The notes: a model not told the origin generated them from the sequence alone. DNA of 64,000 nucleotides from Bacteroidia bacterium (GCA_025454955.1 JALONL010000010.1:101408-165407), one strand, 5' to 3'. Numbered from the stretch's first letter, positions 1 to 9,500 are shown. A program made the numbers and translations.

Positions 1-159
1 CAGGGCTTGGGTTTCATCGGGCGAGGTGAATACGGCTGCGCCGCGCCAGGCCATCGTTTCGGGGGTGGAGTAGAGGGTGTGTATGGTGTGGGTGTCTGCT
101 GCGCGGATGGGGCGGAGCAGGAGGTTGGGGGTTTCGTGGGTGTGTAGGGTGGTTATCAC
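1..159 (-). CDS. GNAT family N-acetyltransferase, N-terminal part only
   Basis: The reverse strand from 159 down to the window edge reads open for 53 codons from a GTG start. The peptide contains LLLRPIRAAD followed by an LYSTPETMAWRG-like stretch and FTSPDETQAL. This is the typical N-terminus of RimJ/RimL-like GNAT acetyltransferases, which move acetyl from acetyl-CoA to an amine. The acetyl-CoA loop would lie outside the window, so the substrate cannot be guessed. GTG is the only plausible start I see, and the sequence upstream turns AT-rich at once. GC content matches the core genome rather than the nuclease genes beside it. Family assignment is by motif recognition only. Confidence 0.6.
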   Translation of the reverse strand, partial: MITTLHTHETPNLLLRPIRAADTHTIHTLYSTPETMAWRGAAVFTSPDETQAL

Positions 160-256
160 AGCCGGAAGTTAGGGAAATGTATTTTCTACCTACGAATGCA
201 GTGAATATTAATTTAATTGATTTTGCCGAAGGTGACCTTGTAGTTGCATTACGATA

Positions 257-1213
257 TTATTCGTACTCGTGTTTATAATTGAAATACAATATTGAATCGA
301 TTTTATCTTTATTTTTTTCTATAATTTCTCTACCGGCGTTTGATATGACATAATCGTCTTTAATCCAATATATTTGATTATTTGAAATAAACGCCGCTGT
401 AATGTCGTTAAGTTGTTTAACTGAAAAATTATCAAATTTTATCAATTTACGAACTACACTTTTTGCGTTTTCAAACGAGTAAGCTTCAAACAAATTTCTA
501 ATTATTATTTCCTTCTCAGTTTCACTTGATATTTCAATATCTGGATAATATGATTTAAAAAAATCAGTCAACCGTCTAAAATAATGCAAATCTGAGCTTT
601 TTTTCTTCTTCCATTCTTTTAAAAGATATTCATTAAACCTCTTGTCATTCAACTTGGAGTAATAGTCTTTGTCGTCTGATATAAAATACAAATCATGACT
701 TTTTGGAACTCTTTTCAGAAGGCTTTCCCAATTAATAGCATCTCCATATGACTTATCCTTGCCAGGAGGATTTCCAATATCATATCTTAATACCGAACGG
801 TTTAAAATGTCGTTTGACGTTTCAATAAAAATTGCCTTTGAGAATAATTGATTTAAAATTTCGTCTGCAAGTAAAGTTTCAGTTTCTGCATCGTGTTGAA
901 GTTTTTCTAGCAATTTGTTCTTGTTGACCTCAAAGTTCTTGATAGCTTTTTTCATTGATTCATATTCGTCATATGAATGACATATCATGGGAAATTGATT
1001 TCCAAGCTTTGTGCCGCGTATTTTGTCTAGCGAGTCAGCAATTTTAACTTCTCTATTTCGACTAAATTCATTTTTTGTTTGTTCTGGCATGTATAGTTGA
1101 ATATTATCAGTATTAATTAAAGCAATAAGTTTTTTTAGCTCCTTCAAGTCTTCATTAGAAAAGTGGTAAAATGTGAGATAAACGTTTGTATCAATGAATA
1201 AGTTGCGCTTCAT
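257..1213 (-). CDS. PIN-domain (DUF4935-like) putative ribonuclease
   Basis: A 318-residue soluble protein. It opens with LFIDTNVYL (Asp8), then has Glu49 in PEQTKNEF, Asp158 in YGDAINWESLL and Asp180/181 in FISDDKDYYS. These are the spaced acidic residues of a metal-dependent PIN-fold nuclease, and the GDA-W pattern is typical of the PIN-like DUF4935 group. Residues after about 220 form a helical tail with no motif I recognise. The gene is very AT-rich, lies 124 bp downstream of the NYN nuclease gene on the same strand, and both differ in base composition from the GC-richer genes on either side, suggesting transfer. No antitoxin-like small gene is next to it, so a classic VapBC pair is unlikely. 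RNase activity is inferred from the fold. Confidence 0.7.
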   Translation of the reverse strand: MKRNLFIDTNVYLTFYHFSNEDLKELKKLIALINTDNIQLYMPEQTKNEFSRNREVKIADSLDKIRGTKLGNQFPMICHSYDEYESMKKAIKNFEVNKNKLLEKLQHDAETETLLADEILNQLFSKAIFIETSNDILNRSVLRYDIGNPPGKDKSYGDAINWESLLKRVPKSHDLYFISDDKDYYSKLNDKRFNEYLLKEWKKKKSSDLHYFRRLTDFFKSYYPDIEISSETEKEIIIRNLFEAYSFENAKSVVRKLIKFDNFSVKQLNDITAAFISNNQIYWIKDDYVISNAGREIIEKNKDKIDSILYFNYKHEYE

Positions 1214-1337
1214 ATTTTTTAGTTTATATTATACTTGAATTATGTGTGCTTTTTTTCAAATATATTTTGTTGTTTAAATATTAAAATATATACAAAAATC
1301 TAGGCTTGAAATTTGGCTGAACTTTTTAATATATTGT

Positions 1338-1877
1338 TCAATAAGTTAAATGGTCAAGATACTGATTTAAGGAAATAAAATTTGAAGCGACTTCTTTCAA
1401 TTCTACTGCAACATTGTCCCAAAATACAACTGTGACAATGAAGCCATTTTCTACCAAATCTAAAACAACTGGGACATAGTCTTTGTCACCAGCAACTAAA
1501 TAAATTTCGCTGGATGTCTTATCAATTTTAGTGTATGCATCTTTTGTCATTTGGTGGGCTATTGCAACATCAATTTTCTTTTCTTTACCAGATTTACTCC
1601 TTTCATATGTCTTTACTTCAAAGCCATTCATTTCAACCATTTTCCAAAAACTGTCTGATGGTGGTGGTGATCCCCATAACTTGGCACAACCAATATGTTT
1701 TGGATCTCCACAAACAAACTGGTGTAACTTACCATAATCCATTTTCCACGAGAAGTTAAATACTCCTCTTGTCATTGCATCAATGATGTCATAAGCCATC
1801 CCTTCATTTACGGCTGAATTACGTTGGCCCTCAATAAAAACATTGGAATTGTCAATATATGTATACCCTTTCCGCAT
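1338..1877 (-). CDS. NYN-domain (LabA/DUF88-like) putative ribonuclease
   Basis: A 179-residue single-domain protein. The NYN signature is visible as YIDNSNVF (Asp9), KKIDVAIAHQM (Asp103) and VAGDKDYVPVV (Asp131 and Asp133). These are the acidic positions expected to bind the catalytic metal in this PIN-related fold. Members of the family cut RNA. The Cys residues at about 56 and 64 are the only other notable feature. A well-formed promoter lies 44–74 bp upstream, so this gene probably leads a transcript that may continue into the PIN gene 124 bp downstream. It is AT-rich like its neighbour. The substrate is unknown. Confidence 0.75.
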   Translation of the reverse strand: MRKGYTYIDNSNVFIEGQRNSAVNEGMAYDIIDAMTRGVFNFSWKMDYGKLHQFVCGDPKHIGCAKLWGSPPPSDSFWKMVEMNGFEVKTYERSKSGKEKKIDVAIAHQMTKDAYTKIDKTSSEIYLVAGDKDYVPVVLDLVENGFIVTVVFWDNVAVELKEVASNFISLNQYLDHLTY

Positions 1878-1920
1878 ATGATCAGCTTTTAAGTGTTTGA
1901 TTAGTAGTGATTGATATTTT

Positions 1921-1951
1921 CAAATATATATATATTCTTATAAATATTCAA
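1921..1951 (-). promoter_or_regulatory. Bacteroidota-type promoter for the NYN gene
   Basis: On the reverse strand a TTG (1951–1949) is followed after 20 nt by TATATTTG (1928–1921). This matches the Bacteroidota sigma-ABfr pattern TTG / 19–20 nt / TAnnTTTG. The predicted start of transcription is about 30–40 nt before the ATG at 1877. Confidence 0.55.
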
Positions 1952-2123
1952 TCATTGATTTCGTAATTAATCGAATCAAAAAAACATTTATTCAAACTTT
2001 CTCTATTTTGTAAAGAATATTAACATAGATCAAAGAATCGCTATTTTAATCCGCTCTTCTATTCTACATCCTTGAACAACAATTACTTAAATCCTTTCTC
2101 ATTCAGATTCCAAAAATCCCCCT

Positions 2124-2131
2124 TACCTTTG
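2124..2131 (+). promoter_or_regulatory. -7 element upstream of the arsR-tauE-cstB operon
   Basis: TACCTTTG followed by C is an exact match to the Bacteroidota -7 consensus, 26 bp before the arsR ATG. No clear TTG is seen at -33. The A/T-rich 1878–2123 stretch upstream holds nothing else I recognise. Confidence 0.5.
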
Positions 2132-2156
2132 CATCTAAATATCCACATATCTCGAT

Positions 2157-2462
2157 ATGTCCCTCCCCACCGTCGCCACCGACCACTACACCCACCAGGC
2201 CGAGCTCCTCAAAGCACTCGCCCACCCGGTGCGGCTGGCTATGCTGGGCCTGTTCAGCAGCGAGGGGGCTTTAACAGTGACCGAAATCCACTGCAAGCTG
2301 GGACTGGAGCAGGCGGCGGCATCGCACCACCTAGGCATACTCAAAAGCCGCGGCATAGTTACCGTGGAGCGCGAAGGGCGCAATTCGGTGTATAAACTCA
2401 AACATGGCTGCCTTTCGCAAATTCTGGCCTGCCTTAACCAATGTAACCCGCCTGCGAAATGA
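2157..2462 (+). CDS. ArsR-family winged-helix repressor, possibly persulfide-sensing
   Basis: At 101 residues this is the usual ArsR length. The sequence LLKALAHPVRLAMLGLF, then the recognition helix around EQAAASHHLGILKSRGIV and the wing EREGRNSVYKL, define the fold. Metal-site residues of the ArsR/SmtB type are not obvious. Instead there are Cys46 in the HTH region and Cys85, Cys92 and Cys96 in the C-terminal helix. In BigR and SqrR, relatives of this family, a pair of cysteines in comparable places senses persulfide. The stop overlaps the tauE start by 4 nt. With tauE and a persulfide dioxygenase-rhodanese downstream, the inferred role is a sulfide/persulfide-responsive repressor of its own operon. 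Confidence 0.75.
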   Translation: MSLPTVATDHYTHQAELLKALAHPVRLAMLGLFSSEGALTVTEIHCKLGLEQAAASHHLGILKSRGIVTVEREGRNSVYKLKHGCLSQILACLNQCNPPAK

Positions 2463-3322
2463 TGGTGGTGCTGGCATACGCGGCGGCTGTGGTCATGGGC
2501 ATTTTGCTCGGACTAATTGGCGGGGGAGGCAGCATTCTTACCCTGCCGGTAATGGTGTATATGCTGGGCGTGCCTGCCACCGAAGCTACTTTTTACTCGC
2601 TGTTTGTGGTGGGGCTGGCGGCCTTAACCGGCTCGGTTGACTACGTGCGCAAGCAATACGTATGCTGGCGAACGGTGCTGTTTTTTGGCGCGCCTTCGCT
2701 GGTGGCTACCTGGTACTCGCGCAGTGTACTGTTTCCGGCTATTCCGGCGGAGCTGCATTTTGGCAGCATCACCATAACCAAAGACGTGTTTCTGCTGCTG
2801 CTGTTTGCCTTGTTTATGCTGGCTGCGGCATCGAGCATGATACGCCCGCCCAAAGTAATTCGCAAAGACGACTACACCGAGGCCCGGCGATACCGCTACA
2901 TGCTTATCCTTCTTACCGGCACGGTGGTGGGACTCATTGTAGGATTGCTCGCGGCCGGCGGCGGATTCCTCATTATTCCGGCGCTGGTAATTCTGGCCAA
3001 TTTGCCCATGAAAAGAGCCGTAGGCACCTCGCTCGTGCTCATTTTCATAAATTCGGGCATTGGTTTTGGCAGCCAGCTTTTAGACGGGGCCGTGCCCGAC
3101 TGGCCGCTCCTGCTGCGTTTCAGCGCATTTGCCGTGCTGGGCATAGGCGCGGGGCTGTGGATTGCACACCGCATATCGGGCACCAGACTGCGGCCGTTCT
3201 TTGGCTGGTTTGTGCTGGCCACCGGTCTGTTCATTATTACCAAAGAATACATACACTACCGAAATACCTCCCAAAATAACGCACATGTACATCGAACAGC
3301 TTTATACCAATTGCCTCGCTGA
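2459..3322 (+). CDS. TauE/SafE family sulfite/organosulfonate exporter
   Basis: A 287-residue integral membrane protein with about eight hydrophobic segments in two related halves. Each half opens with a glycine-rich stretch: GILLGLIGGGGSILTLPVMV near residue 20 and GLLAAGGGFLIIPALVIL near 160. This is the signature of the TauE/SafE (DUF81) permeases. It overlaps arsR by 4 nt (ATGA) and overlaps the next gene by 38 nt, so the three genes are translationally coupled. Members next to sulfide-oxidation genes are thought to export sulfite, a product of persulfide oxidation, and that fits here. The substrate is inferred from context. Confidence 0.85.
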   Translation: MMVVLAYAAAVVMGILLGLIGGGGSILTLPVMVYMLGVPATEATFYSLFVVGLAALTGSVDYVRKQYVCWRTVLFFGAPSLVATWYSRSVLFPAIPAELHFGSITITKDVFLLLLFALFMLAAASSMIRPPKVIRKDDYTEARRYRYMLILLTGTVVGLIVGLLAAGGGFLIIPALVILANLPMKRAVGTSLVLIFINSGIGFGSQLLDGAVPDWPLLLRFSAFAVLGIGAGLWIAHRISGTRLRPFFGWFVLATGLFIITKEYIHYRNTSQNNAHVHRTALYQLPR

Positions 3323-4676
3323 GGCGGCCTATTGGATTGAGTCGAACGGCGAGGCTGCCGTGATTGATCCCATCCGCGAAACCGAACCTTACCTGCAAAA
3401 AGCAGCCGAGCGCGGCGTGAAAATAAAATACGTGTTTGAAACACATTTTCATGCCGACTTTGTATCAGGTCACATCGACCTGGCCAAAGCCACGGGCGCT
3501 AGTATTGTATTCGGCCCCGAAGCCTACACCGGCTACGCCGTACACAATGCAGCCGATGGCGAAGAGTTTAAAATTGGTCACCTCACCCTGCGCGTGCTGC
3601 ATACGCCCGGACACACGCCCGAGTCGTCGTGCTTTCTGCTGCTCGACGAAAAAGGTAAAGAACATGCCGTATTTACCGGCGATACGCTTTTTGTAGGCGA
3701 TGTGGGCCGCCCCGATTTGCTCGACGGCAAAATGACGAAGGAAGAACTGGCCTCGCTGCTGTTCGATTCGCTCAATACCAAACTCAAGCCTTTGGCCGAC
3801 GAAGTAATTGTATATCCCGCACACGGCCCCGGCTCGGCCTGCGGAAAAAATATCGGCAAGGAAACCTGGTCCACCATTGGACAGCAAAAGCACACCAACT
3901 ACGCCATGCTCGAAACCAACCGAGAACAATTTATAGCCGTGGTTACCGATGGCCTTGCTGCCCCGCCGCCGTATTTCTTCAAAGACGCACAAATAAATAA
4001 GCACGGTTACGAAAACATCAATTCCGTGCTCGACCGCAATGTAAAACCGCTCACCGCGCTGGAAGTAAAAAACCGCATCGAACACGGCGCACTCGTGCTC
4101 GACACGCGCACGGCCGATGAGTTTGAAAAAGGCTTTGTTCCCGGCGCAATAAACATTGGTCTCGATGGCACGTATGCCGTGTGGGTAGGCTCGCTGGTAA
4201 ATATCAATGCCGAACTCGTAATTATTGCCCCGGCCGGACGCGAGAGAGAAGCCATACTTCGCTTAGCCCGCGTGGGCTACGAAAATGTGGCCGGCTACCT
4301 CGAAGGCGGCATTGCCGCATGGACAGCCGCCGCACTGCCAGCCGACACCATCGCCTCGGTTGATCCTGCCGAATTTACCGCTGAATTCAATCACACACAT
4401 CCCCGCGTGGTGGATGTGCGCCGCCCCGGCGAGTTTGAAGGCGGACACATTGAAGACGCCGAAAACATCTGCCTCAGCAAATTCAGCAGCCCCGAAGCCA
4501 TTGAAACACTCCGCGCCGCACAGCCGTTTATGCTGCACTGCGCCGGAGGCTACCGCTCCATGATTGCTGCTTCCATTCTCAAGGCAAACGGTATCAGCCA
4601 GTTTACCAATGTGCGCAAAGGCTGGGCCGCACTGCGCAATGAGCCGCTGCCGCTGGTGATGGCCGAAACGGTTTAA
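3285..4676 (+). CDS. CstB-like persulfide dioxygenase fused to two rhodanese domains
   Basis: A 463-residue protein. The start is MYIEQLYTN at 3285, because the family begins this way; longer in-frame starts would lie far inside tauE. Residues 1–230 are a metallo-beta-lactamase domain with THFHADFVSGH and HTPGHTPES, typical of ETHE1-like dioxygenases that oxidise glutathione, CoA or bacillithiol persulfide to sulfite. A first rhodanese domain (about 260–360) has no cysteine in its loop (IIAPAGRERE), so it should be inactive. The second (about 365–460) has the active loop HCAGGYRS with Cys419. A dioxygenase plus inactive plus active rhodanese is the layout of Staphylococcus CstB, which is of similar length. 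The role is probably to turn persulfide into sulfite and thiosulfate in the cytoplasm. Confidence 0.85.
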   Translation: MYIEQLYTNCLAEAAYWIESNGEAAVIDPIRETEPYLQKAAERGVKIKYVFETHFHADFVSGHIDLAKATGASIVFGPEAYTGYAVHNAADGEEFKIGHLTLRVLHTPGHTPESSCFLLLDEKGKEHAVFTGDTLFVGDVGRPDLLDGKMTKEELASLLFDSLNTKLKPLADEVIVYPAHGPGSACGKNIGKETWSTIGQQKHTNYAMLETNREQFIAVVTDGLAAPPPYFFKDAQINKHGYENINSVLDRNVKPLTALEVKNRIEHGALVLDTRTADEFEKGFVPGAINIGLDGTYAVWVGSLVNINAELVIIAPAGREREAILRLARVGYENVAGYLEGGIAAWTAAALPADTIASVDPAEFTAEFNHTHPRVVDVRRPGEFEGGHIEDAENICLSKFSSPEAIETLRAAQPFMLHCAGGYRSMIAASILKANGISQFTNVRKGWAALRNEPLPLVMAETV

Positions 4677-4736
4677 TTGATTGGTTCGTTTACCGGTTTC
4701 TCTCTTGAAAAAATTTATTCGGGAGAGCGATTCATT

Positions 4737-4892
4737 GCCGAACGTTCCTTCCTGGTTTTTATCGGGATTGTGCTCCAATCTGCCAAAACAAAAAAATAAT
4801 TTAGTCGAATACCCTTGCGAGGTCTTCGAAGACCTCGCAAGGGTTAATACAACAATTTTTTTTGTTTTGGCAGATTTCTGCTGCAATCAGGG
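4737..4892 (-). repeat. Structured intergenic repeat element, copy 1, with nested 34-bp palindrome
   Basis: This fills most of the 298-bp gap between the cstB-like and methyltransferase genes. Outer arms at 4778–4797 and about 4855–4876 are complementary (TCTGCCAAAACAAAAAAA type). Inside them, 4811–4844 is a perfect 34-bp palindrome centred on TCTTCGAAGA. Read on the reverse strand, the flanks (CCCTGATTGCAGCAGAAA before and GGAGCACAATCCCGAT after) align with the three plus-strand copies at 20089, 21132 and 54723. Open frames in this gap look non-coding. Confidence 0.65.
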
Positions 4893-4974
4893 TTGTTTTA
4901 ATAACTGTCGCCCATTAAAATATCAAGAGATAACCCGAAAAACTGGGTGTAGCCAGGAATAAAACCGAAATAAA

Positions 4975-5733
4975 TCAGGCTGCCACGTAAAACAAATCAA
5001 GACAATCATCAGAGGCCGCCTTCAGGCTGAAATCGGTTGCCCGGATATGTTTGGTAAGCAGTGGATGTGTGCGCAATAATTGCCTGCGGTTTATACGGTT
5101 CAGCAAATCATACACCGGGCAAAGCAGCCCGCGCGGCATCCAGCGATTTAACTGAAGCACATCAAATTTCAGCCACCGGGCTATGCGGCGTTTGTTTTCT
5201 TCGTAGTAATTCATCACCCGCGCATTGCCGTAAATTCCCTGTGGTTTTATTTCTGTAAACACGCCTCCCAGCAACTGTTTGAGCCCGGAGCAGGTATATT
5301 CTCGCACATGCCAGGGATTGCGCGTGAGCGACATGCGGCGGTTGGGTGTGGTTACAATAAAACGTCCTCCCGGTTTCAGCATACGCCGTATTTCGTTTAC
5401 AAACAATACATCGTTTTCAATATGTTCAATTACCTGAAAACTGATTATTGTATCAAATACCGAATCGCCAAACATGCTGAAATCAGGGGCATTCAGCTTT
5501 CTGAATTCTGTGTTCGGCAATTTCCCGAAATCAACCGGAGGATCTGTTTTATCTACAGTTATCAGTCTTTGGGCATGGTGTGCAATAAGTTCCACACCGT
5601 AGCCGGTGCCGGTTCCGATTTCAAGCACATATCCCTGAATGAGCGGAGCGGCTTTGTGATAGGCAAACAGATTGCGCTGAAATACATAGTTGTCTGAGAT
5701 CTCGGCAGGCGAAACTCTTTCGGCGGTAGCCAT
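4975..5733 (-). CDS. Class I SAM-dependent methyltransferase
   Basis: 252 residues. Motif I is VLEIGTGTGYG (about 36–46), followed by LITVDKTDPP (motif II acidic residue) and VFDTIISFQVIEHIEND, then RRMLKPGGRFIVTTPNRR. This is the Methyltransf_11/23 layout that takes methyl from S-adenosylmethionine. The C-terminal third (after about 160) is basic and may bind the substrate. The motif DTIISFQVIEHIE is common in small-molecule or lipid methyltransferases, but the substrate cannot be read from sequence. The gene stands alone, divergent in base context from its neighbours, with 192 bp to the deacetylase gene. In that gap I see nothing convincing. Confidence 0.8.
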   Translation of the reverse strand: MATAERVSPAEISDNYVFQRNLFAYHKAAPLIQGYVLEIGTGTGYGVELIAHHAQRLITVDKTDPPVDFGKLPNTEFRKLNAPDFSMFGDSVFDTIISFQVIEHIENDVLFVNEIRRMLKPGGRFIVTTPNRRMSLTRNPWHVREYTCSGLKQLLGGVFTEIKPQGIYGNARVMNYYEENKRRIARWLKFDVLQLNRWMPRGLLCPVYDLLNRINRRQLLRTHPLLTKHIRATDFSLKAASDDCLDLFYVAA

Positions 5734-5925
5734 ATATCATTAGTAATTGGGGTTATGACTCTAACGCGGGGAGATGCGCAGGAGAACCGTTATTATCAAA
5801 AACCTGATTCAACAATGGGGAGATACGGGTATAACGCCGCTGCGGGAAGTTTGTTACCTGTTATTCGTATGTGGCGGCATACAAATATTAACCGGGAGAC
5901 GGGAATTTAAAAATGGAAAGGTCAC

Positions 5926-6537
5926 TTACAACACCCCGAATTCCCAGCCGTCGTTAAGCATGGTTTCGATGTAACGCGGCAGGGCGTAAAGCATACGCGG
6001 CGCGGCCTTCAAACTGTCGTGAAAAACTACTATGGAACCGGGGCGGCTGTACAGCAATGTCATTTCGAGACAGGCATCGCCCGTAAGCCCGGGGTCGAAA
6101 TCGCAACTGAGTACATCCCACATCACTACCTTGTACTGCTTGCGTATGGCATGGTGCTGCGAGGGGCGCATACGGCCGTAGGGCGGACGAAACAAATTGC
6201 TGTCCACACAGCCCGCGCATTGTTGCACATTGCGCAGGTAGGCCATGCGCGGGTGTTTCCAGCCATCGAGGTGGTTAAATGTATGGTTGCCAATCCGGTG
6301 TCCTCCGGCAACCAACTGCGCAAACACTTCGGGATGTTTCTGCACATTATCGCCCACGCAAAAGAATGTGGCTTTTACGCCAAACTGTGCTAAAACAGCC
6401 AGTGCCCCGGTGGTTACACCGGGCACTGGTCCGTCGTCGAAAGTAAGGTAAATGATTTTTTGCCGGCCGGGCATTCTCCACAGTGCTCCGGGATAAACCT
6501 GTTGCAGCAGGCGGGGCGGGCGCACCAGGGTGTTCAT
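5926..6537 (-). CDS. Polysaccharide deacetylase (NodB-homology, CE4)
   Basis: 203 residues, essentially one NodB domain with no signal peptide. Motif 1 is YLTFDDGPVPG (catalytic-base and metal Asp pair), motif 2 is GNHTFNHLDGW (metal His-x3-His), motif 3 is FRPPYGRM, motif 4 is WDVLSCDFDPG, and motif 5 is SIVVFHDS. All expected residues for metal-dependent N- or O-deacetylation of a glycan are present. It starts 11 bp after the stop of the DUF2723 gene on the same strand, so they probably share a transcript, linking it to envelope glycan modification. Lack of a secretion signal suggests that it acts in the cytoplasm or is exported in another way. Confidence 0.88.
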   Translation of the reverse strand: MNTLVRPPRLLQQVYPGALWRMPGRQKIIYLTFDDGPVPGVTTGALAVLAQFGVKATFFCVGDNVQKHPEVFAQLVAGGHRIGNHTFNHLDGWKHPRMAYLRNVQQCAGCVDSNLFRPPYGRMRPSQHHAIRKQYKVVMWDVLSCDFDPGLTGDACLEMTLLYSRPGSIVVFHDSLKAAPRMLYALPRYIETMLNDGWEFGVL

Positions 6538-6548
6538 GCCGCGTGCAG

Positions 6549-9500
6549 TTATTGTCCGCCGCCTCCGGCCTTAGGCTTGTTGCCCGCAGGCACTGCAGGC
6601 GCAGTGGCTGCGGGTGCGGCCGAAGGTTGTGCTCCGCCATTGCCCTGTACGGGTGCCAGAGGCTTCTGACCGGGCTGCAGCACCGAGTCCTGAATGCTTG
6701 GCGGCAACGGCATTTGCTGCGGCTGTATGTAGCGCGAGAAATCTATACCAAGCTCGGTGGCCTTTTTCGTAAACTGGTTCATGAGCTCGGTCTGGTTGTT
6801 GTCGCGGGCATTGCGATAGAGAATGGCGAAACTGTACTCCAGACGGCTCAGTTCGTTTTGCATATCGTCGCCGCCTTTCGATTTGAGCATGAGTTTGTTC
6901 GAGTAGTTAATCTCTTCTTCGAGATAGGCCGACATTGAGCGCGAAAGTTTGTTGGCTTTTTCCACTGCACCGGCGCGGTAATACTGCTCTACCATGTAGG
7001 TCATTACCGGCTCGTAGGGCACATGCTTCACGGGCATCCAGCGCTGGCAACTGTCGAGCAGGGTTACTGCCTTGTCTTTCATGCCATCGTCTATGAGGAA
7101 GCGGGCGAGTGAGGTAATCTGCAAACGCTGGTTGGTGGTGAAGCGGCGGTTGTTTTCGTCCATATAAATAGACTTGGTAGTATCCTGCAGGCCGCCCCAT
7201 TCAAAGTCTTCCATAATGGTTTTGTACATTTTTGCAGGCTGGCAGCGCACCACGCCACCGGCAAACTCGTCTTTGCGGTCGCCGCGCATGGGTACAAGGC
7301 GGTAGGCCAGTCCTTCGAGCTGGAAGAAATCGTCGAGACCGAGGTAGCTGTCGTTTCCGGCGGTTACGGCGAAGTACATGGGGCGTTTCCATTTGCCGGT
7401 AGCCAGCAGGTCGAGCATCATCAGCTCCGATTTAAGCAGGTATTGCTTGTTGATGGTCCACTCGATGCGGTCGAGCACGAGGCTGTCGGGCATATCGGCC
7501 GGAATGGCACCGCTGGCGCGGGCTGCGGCTTTATCAACCTTGAGGTAGAAATTGCGTGTGGGCAGGCGGAAGAGTGTGTCCACAAAGCTCTCGTTGTTGT
7601 CGTCGCGGCCGCGGCGCAGGTCGAGTACGCTCTGATCGCGTTTGTGAATCTTCGAAAGCGCATCGCCTACTTCCATGGCCGGAGCTTTGGGGTCGCCAAG
7701 GAATACCTGATCGGCCAGGCCCTGGCGGGTGTCGTTGGCGGTGAGCGAGAAGGGAAGCGCGTCTGAGTCGTAAGCCTTGCGGCGGGCCTGATCGATGTAC
7801 CAGTCGGTATTGAGCAGACTCAGGTTGAGTACGCGCACATCGGTACGGTAGCCTTCCACTTCCTGGCAATACCAGAGCGGGAAGGTGTCGTTATCGCCGT
7901 TGGTAAAGAGTATGGCGTTTTTGGCGCAGGTAGAAAGGTAGTTCTTGGCAAAGTCGCGTGCCGTGTAGCGGTGCGAGCGGTCGTGATCGTCCCAGCCCTG
8001 TTTAGCCATGATAAACGGAATGCCTGCACCAATTACCGTGGCCAGACCGGCACCGGCAATGCCTTTTATTTTGGCGGCGCTGCTGAACATTTCGTAAATG
8101 GCATACACGCCCAACCCAATCCACAGCGCAAATGCGAAGAACGAACCCACATAAGCATAGTCGCGTTCGCGCGGTTGCAGCGGATACTGGTTAAGGTAAA
8201 ACACAATGGCCAAACCGGTAAAGAGGAACAGCAACAACACTACCAGCGCACTGCGCCAGTCGCGGCTGAAATGGAAGAGCATACCGATAATGCCCAGCAG
8301 CAGGGGCAGGTAGAAGAATGTATTACGTGCTTTGTTGTGGGCCAGACGGGCAGGCTGGTTTTTGGTCCAACTGCCACCGTCAAGGGCAGAAATGCCCGAC
8401 AGGGTGCCGCCTTCCACTCCGGGACGATGTCCCTGATAATCGTTCTGACGGCCTACGAAGTTCCAGCCAAAATAGCGCCAGTACATCCAGTTCATCTGGA
8501 ACCGCACCATGTAGGTAAGGTTGGCTTTCATGGTGGGCACTACAAGCGGATCGGGATTTTCGCGGTTCTGTGAGCGGGGATCGGCATATTTTGTAATGCG
8601 GTTATGTCCCTTTTTCATTACGTCGCCCCAGAACTCGTATTCGGGTACGTGGCTGCGGTTGTTCATTTCCCACATACGGGGCAGTACAGTGCTCAGTTCC
8701 TCGTCGAAATTGTAGATAGACTGTTTGCGAGAATCTACAATGGTGTACTCGCCGGCGGCGTTGTTGCGGCCATATACCGGTGTGCCGTCGTCGGCCTGAT
8801 TTTCATCGTCCAGCATGGCGTTGTAGTACGGGCCATAAAGCAAGGGCCAGTCTCCATACTGTTCGCGGTTGAGGTACGAAAGCAGGCTGATGGCGTTTTC
8901 GGGGTTGTTTTCGTCCATGGGCGTATTGGCCTGCGAACGGATTACAAGTACCGCAATGGTTGAATAGCCAATAAGCAGCACGGCAAACGACATGAGTGCC
9001 GTGTTAAGTATTTTGAGGTTGTTGCGGTACCAGTAAATCAAACCGCCGGTAGCTGCCGCAGTAAGGAATATCATGCCTCCTTTGGTATAAATAGATCCGC
9101 CCAGCAGTGCAAACAGGAAGAACAAACCGGTGCTGATGTAAAACAGTTTGCGGATTTTCTCGGAACCGGTTACGGTGAAATAAATTCCCGACACGATAAA
9201 GCCGATGAGCAGCAGCATAAACACCACGGTGCCCGAGTTAAACGGCATACCCAGCGAGTTCACAAAAAACAATTCGTAGTTGGCAATGCCGCTTACAATA
9301 CCGGGAATAATACCGTTCTGAATTACACCGAGAAGAATTACCGAAACCACGCCGGTAATCAGTACGCCTAATGTGCTGGGCTTGAAACGCTTGAAATACA
9401 CCACAAACACAATGGCCGGAATGGCCAGCAGGTTAAGTAAGTGTACACCAATGGAAAGGCCCACCATGTAGGCAATAAACACAATCCAGCGGTCGGCGCG

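Noticed and set aside
3162..3284. Upstream start for the persulfide dioxygenase
   Set aside because: The extra 41 residues overlap tauE in another frame and have no conserved features; the family begins at MYIEQLYTN.
4681..4962. 93-residue open frame between the cstB-like gene and methyltransferase
   Set aside because: It runs through a long inverted repeat, so the protein would be an artefact of the palindrome; no family signal.
5774..5974. Open frame between methyltransferase and deacetylase genes
   Set aside because: Short and with no family signal; its 3' part overlaps the deacetylase gene antisense.
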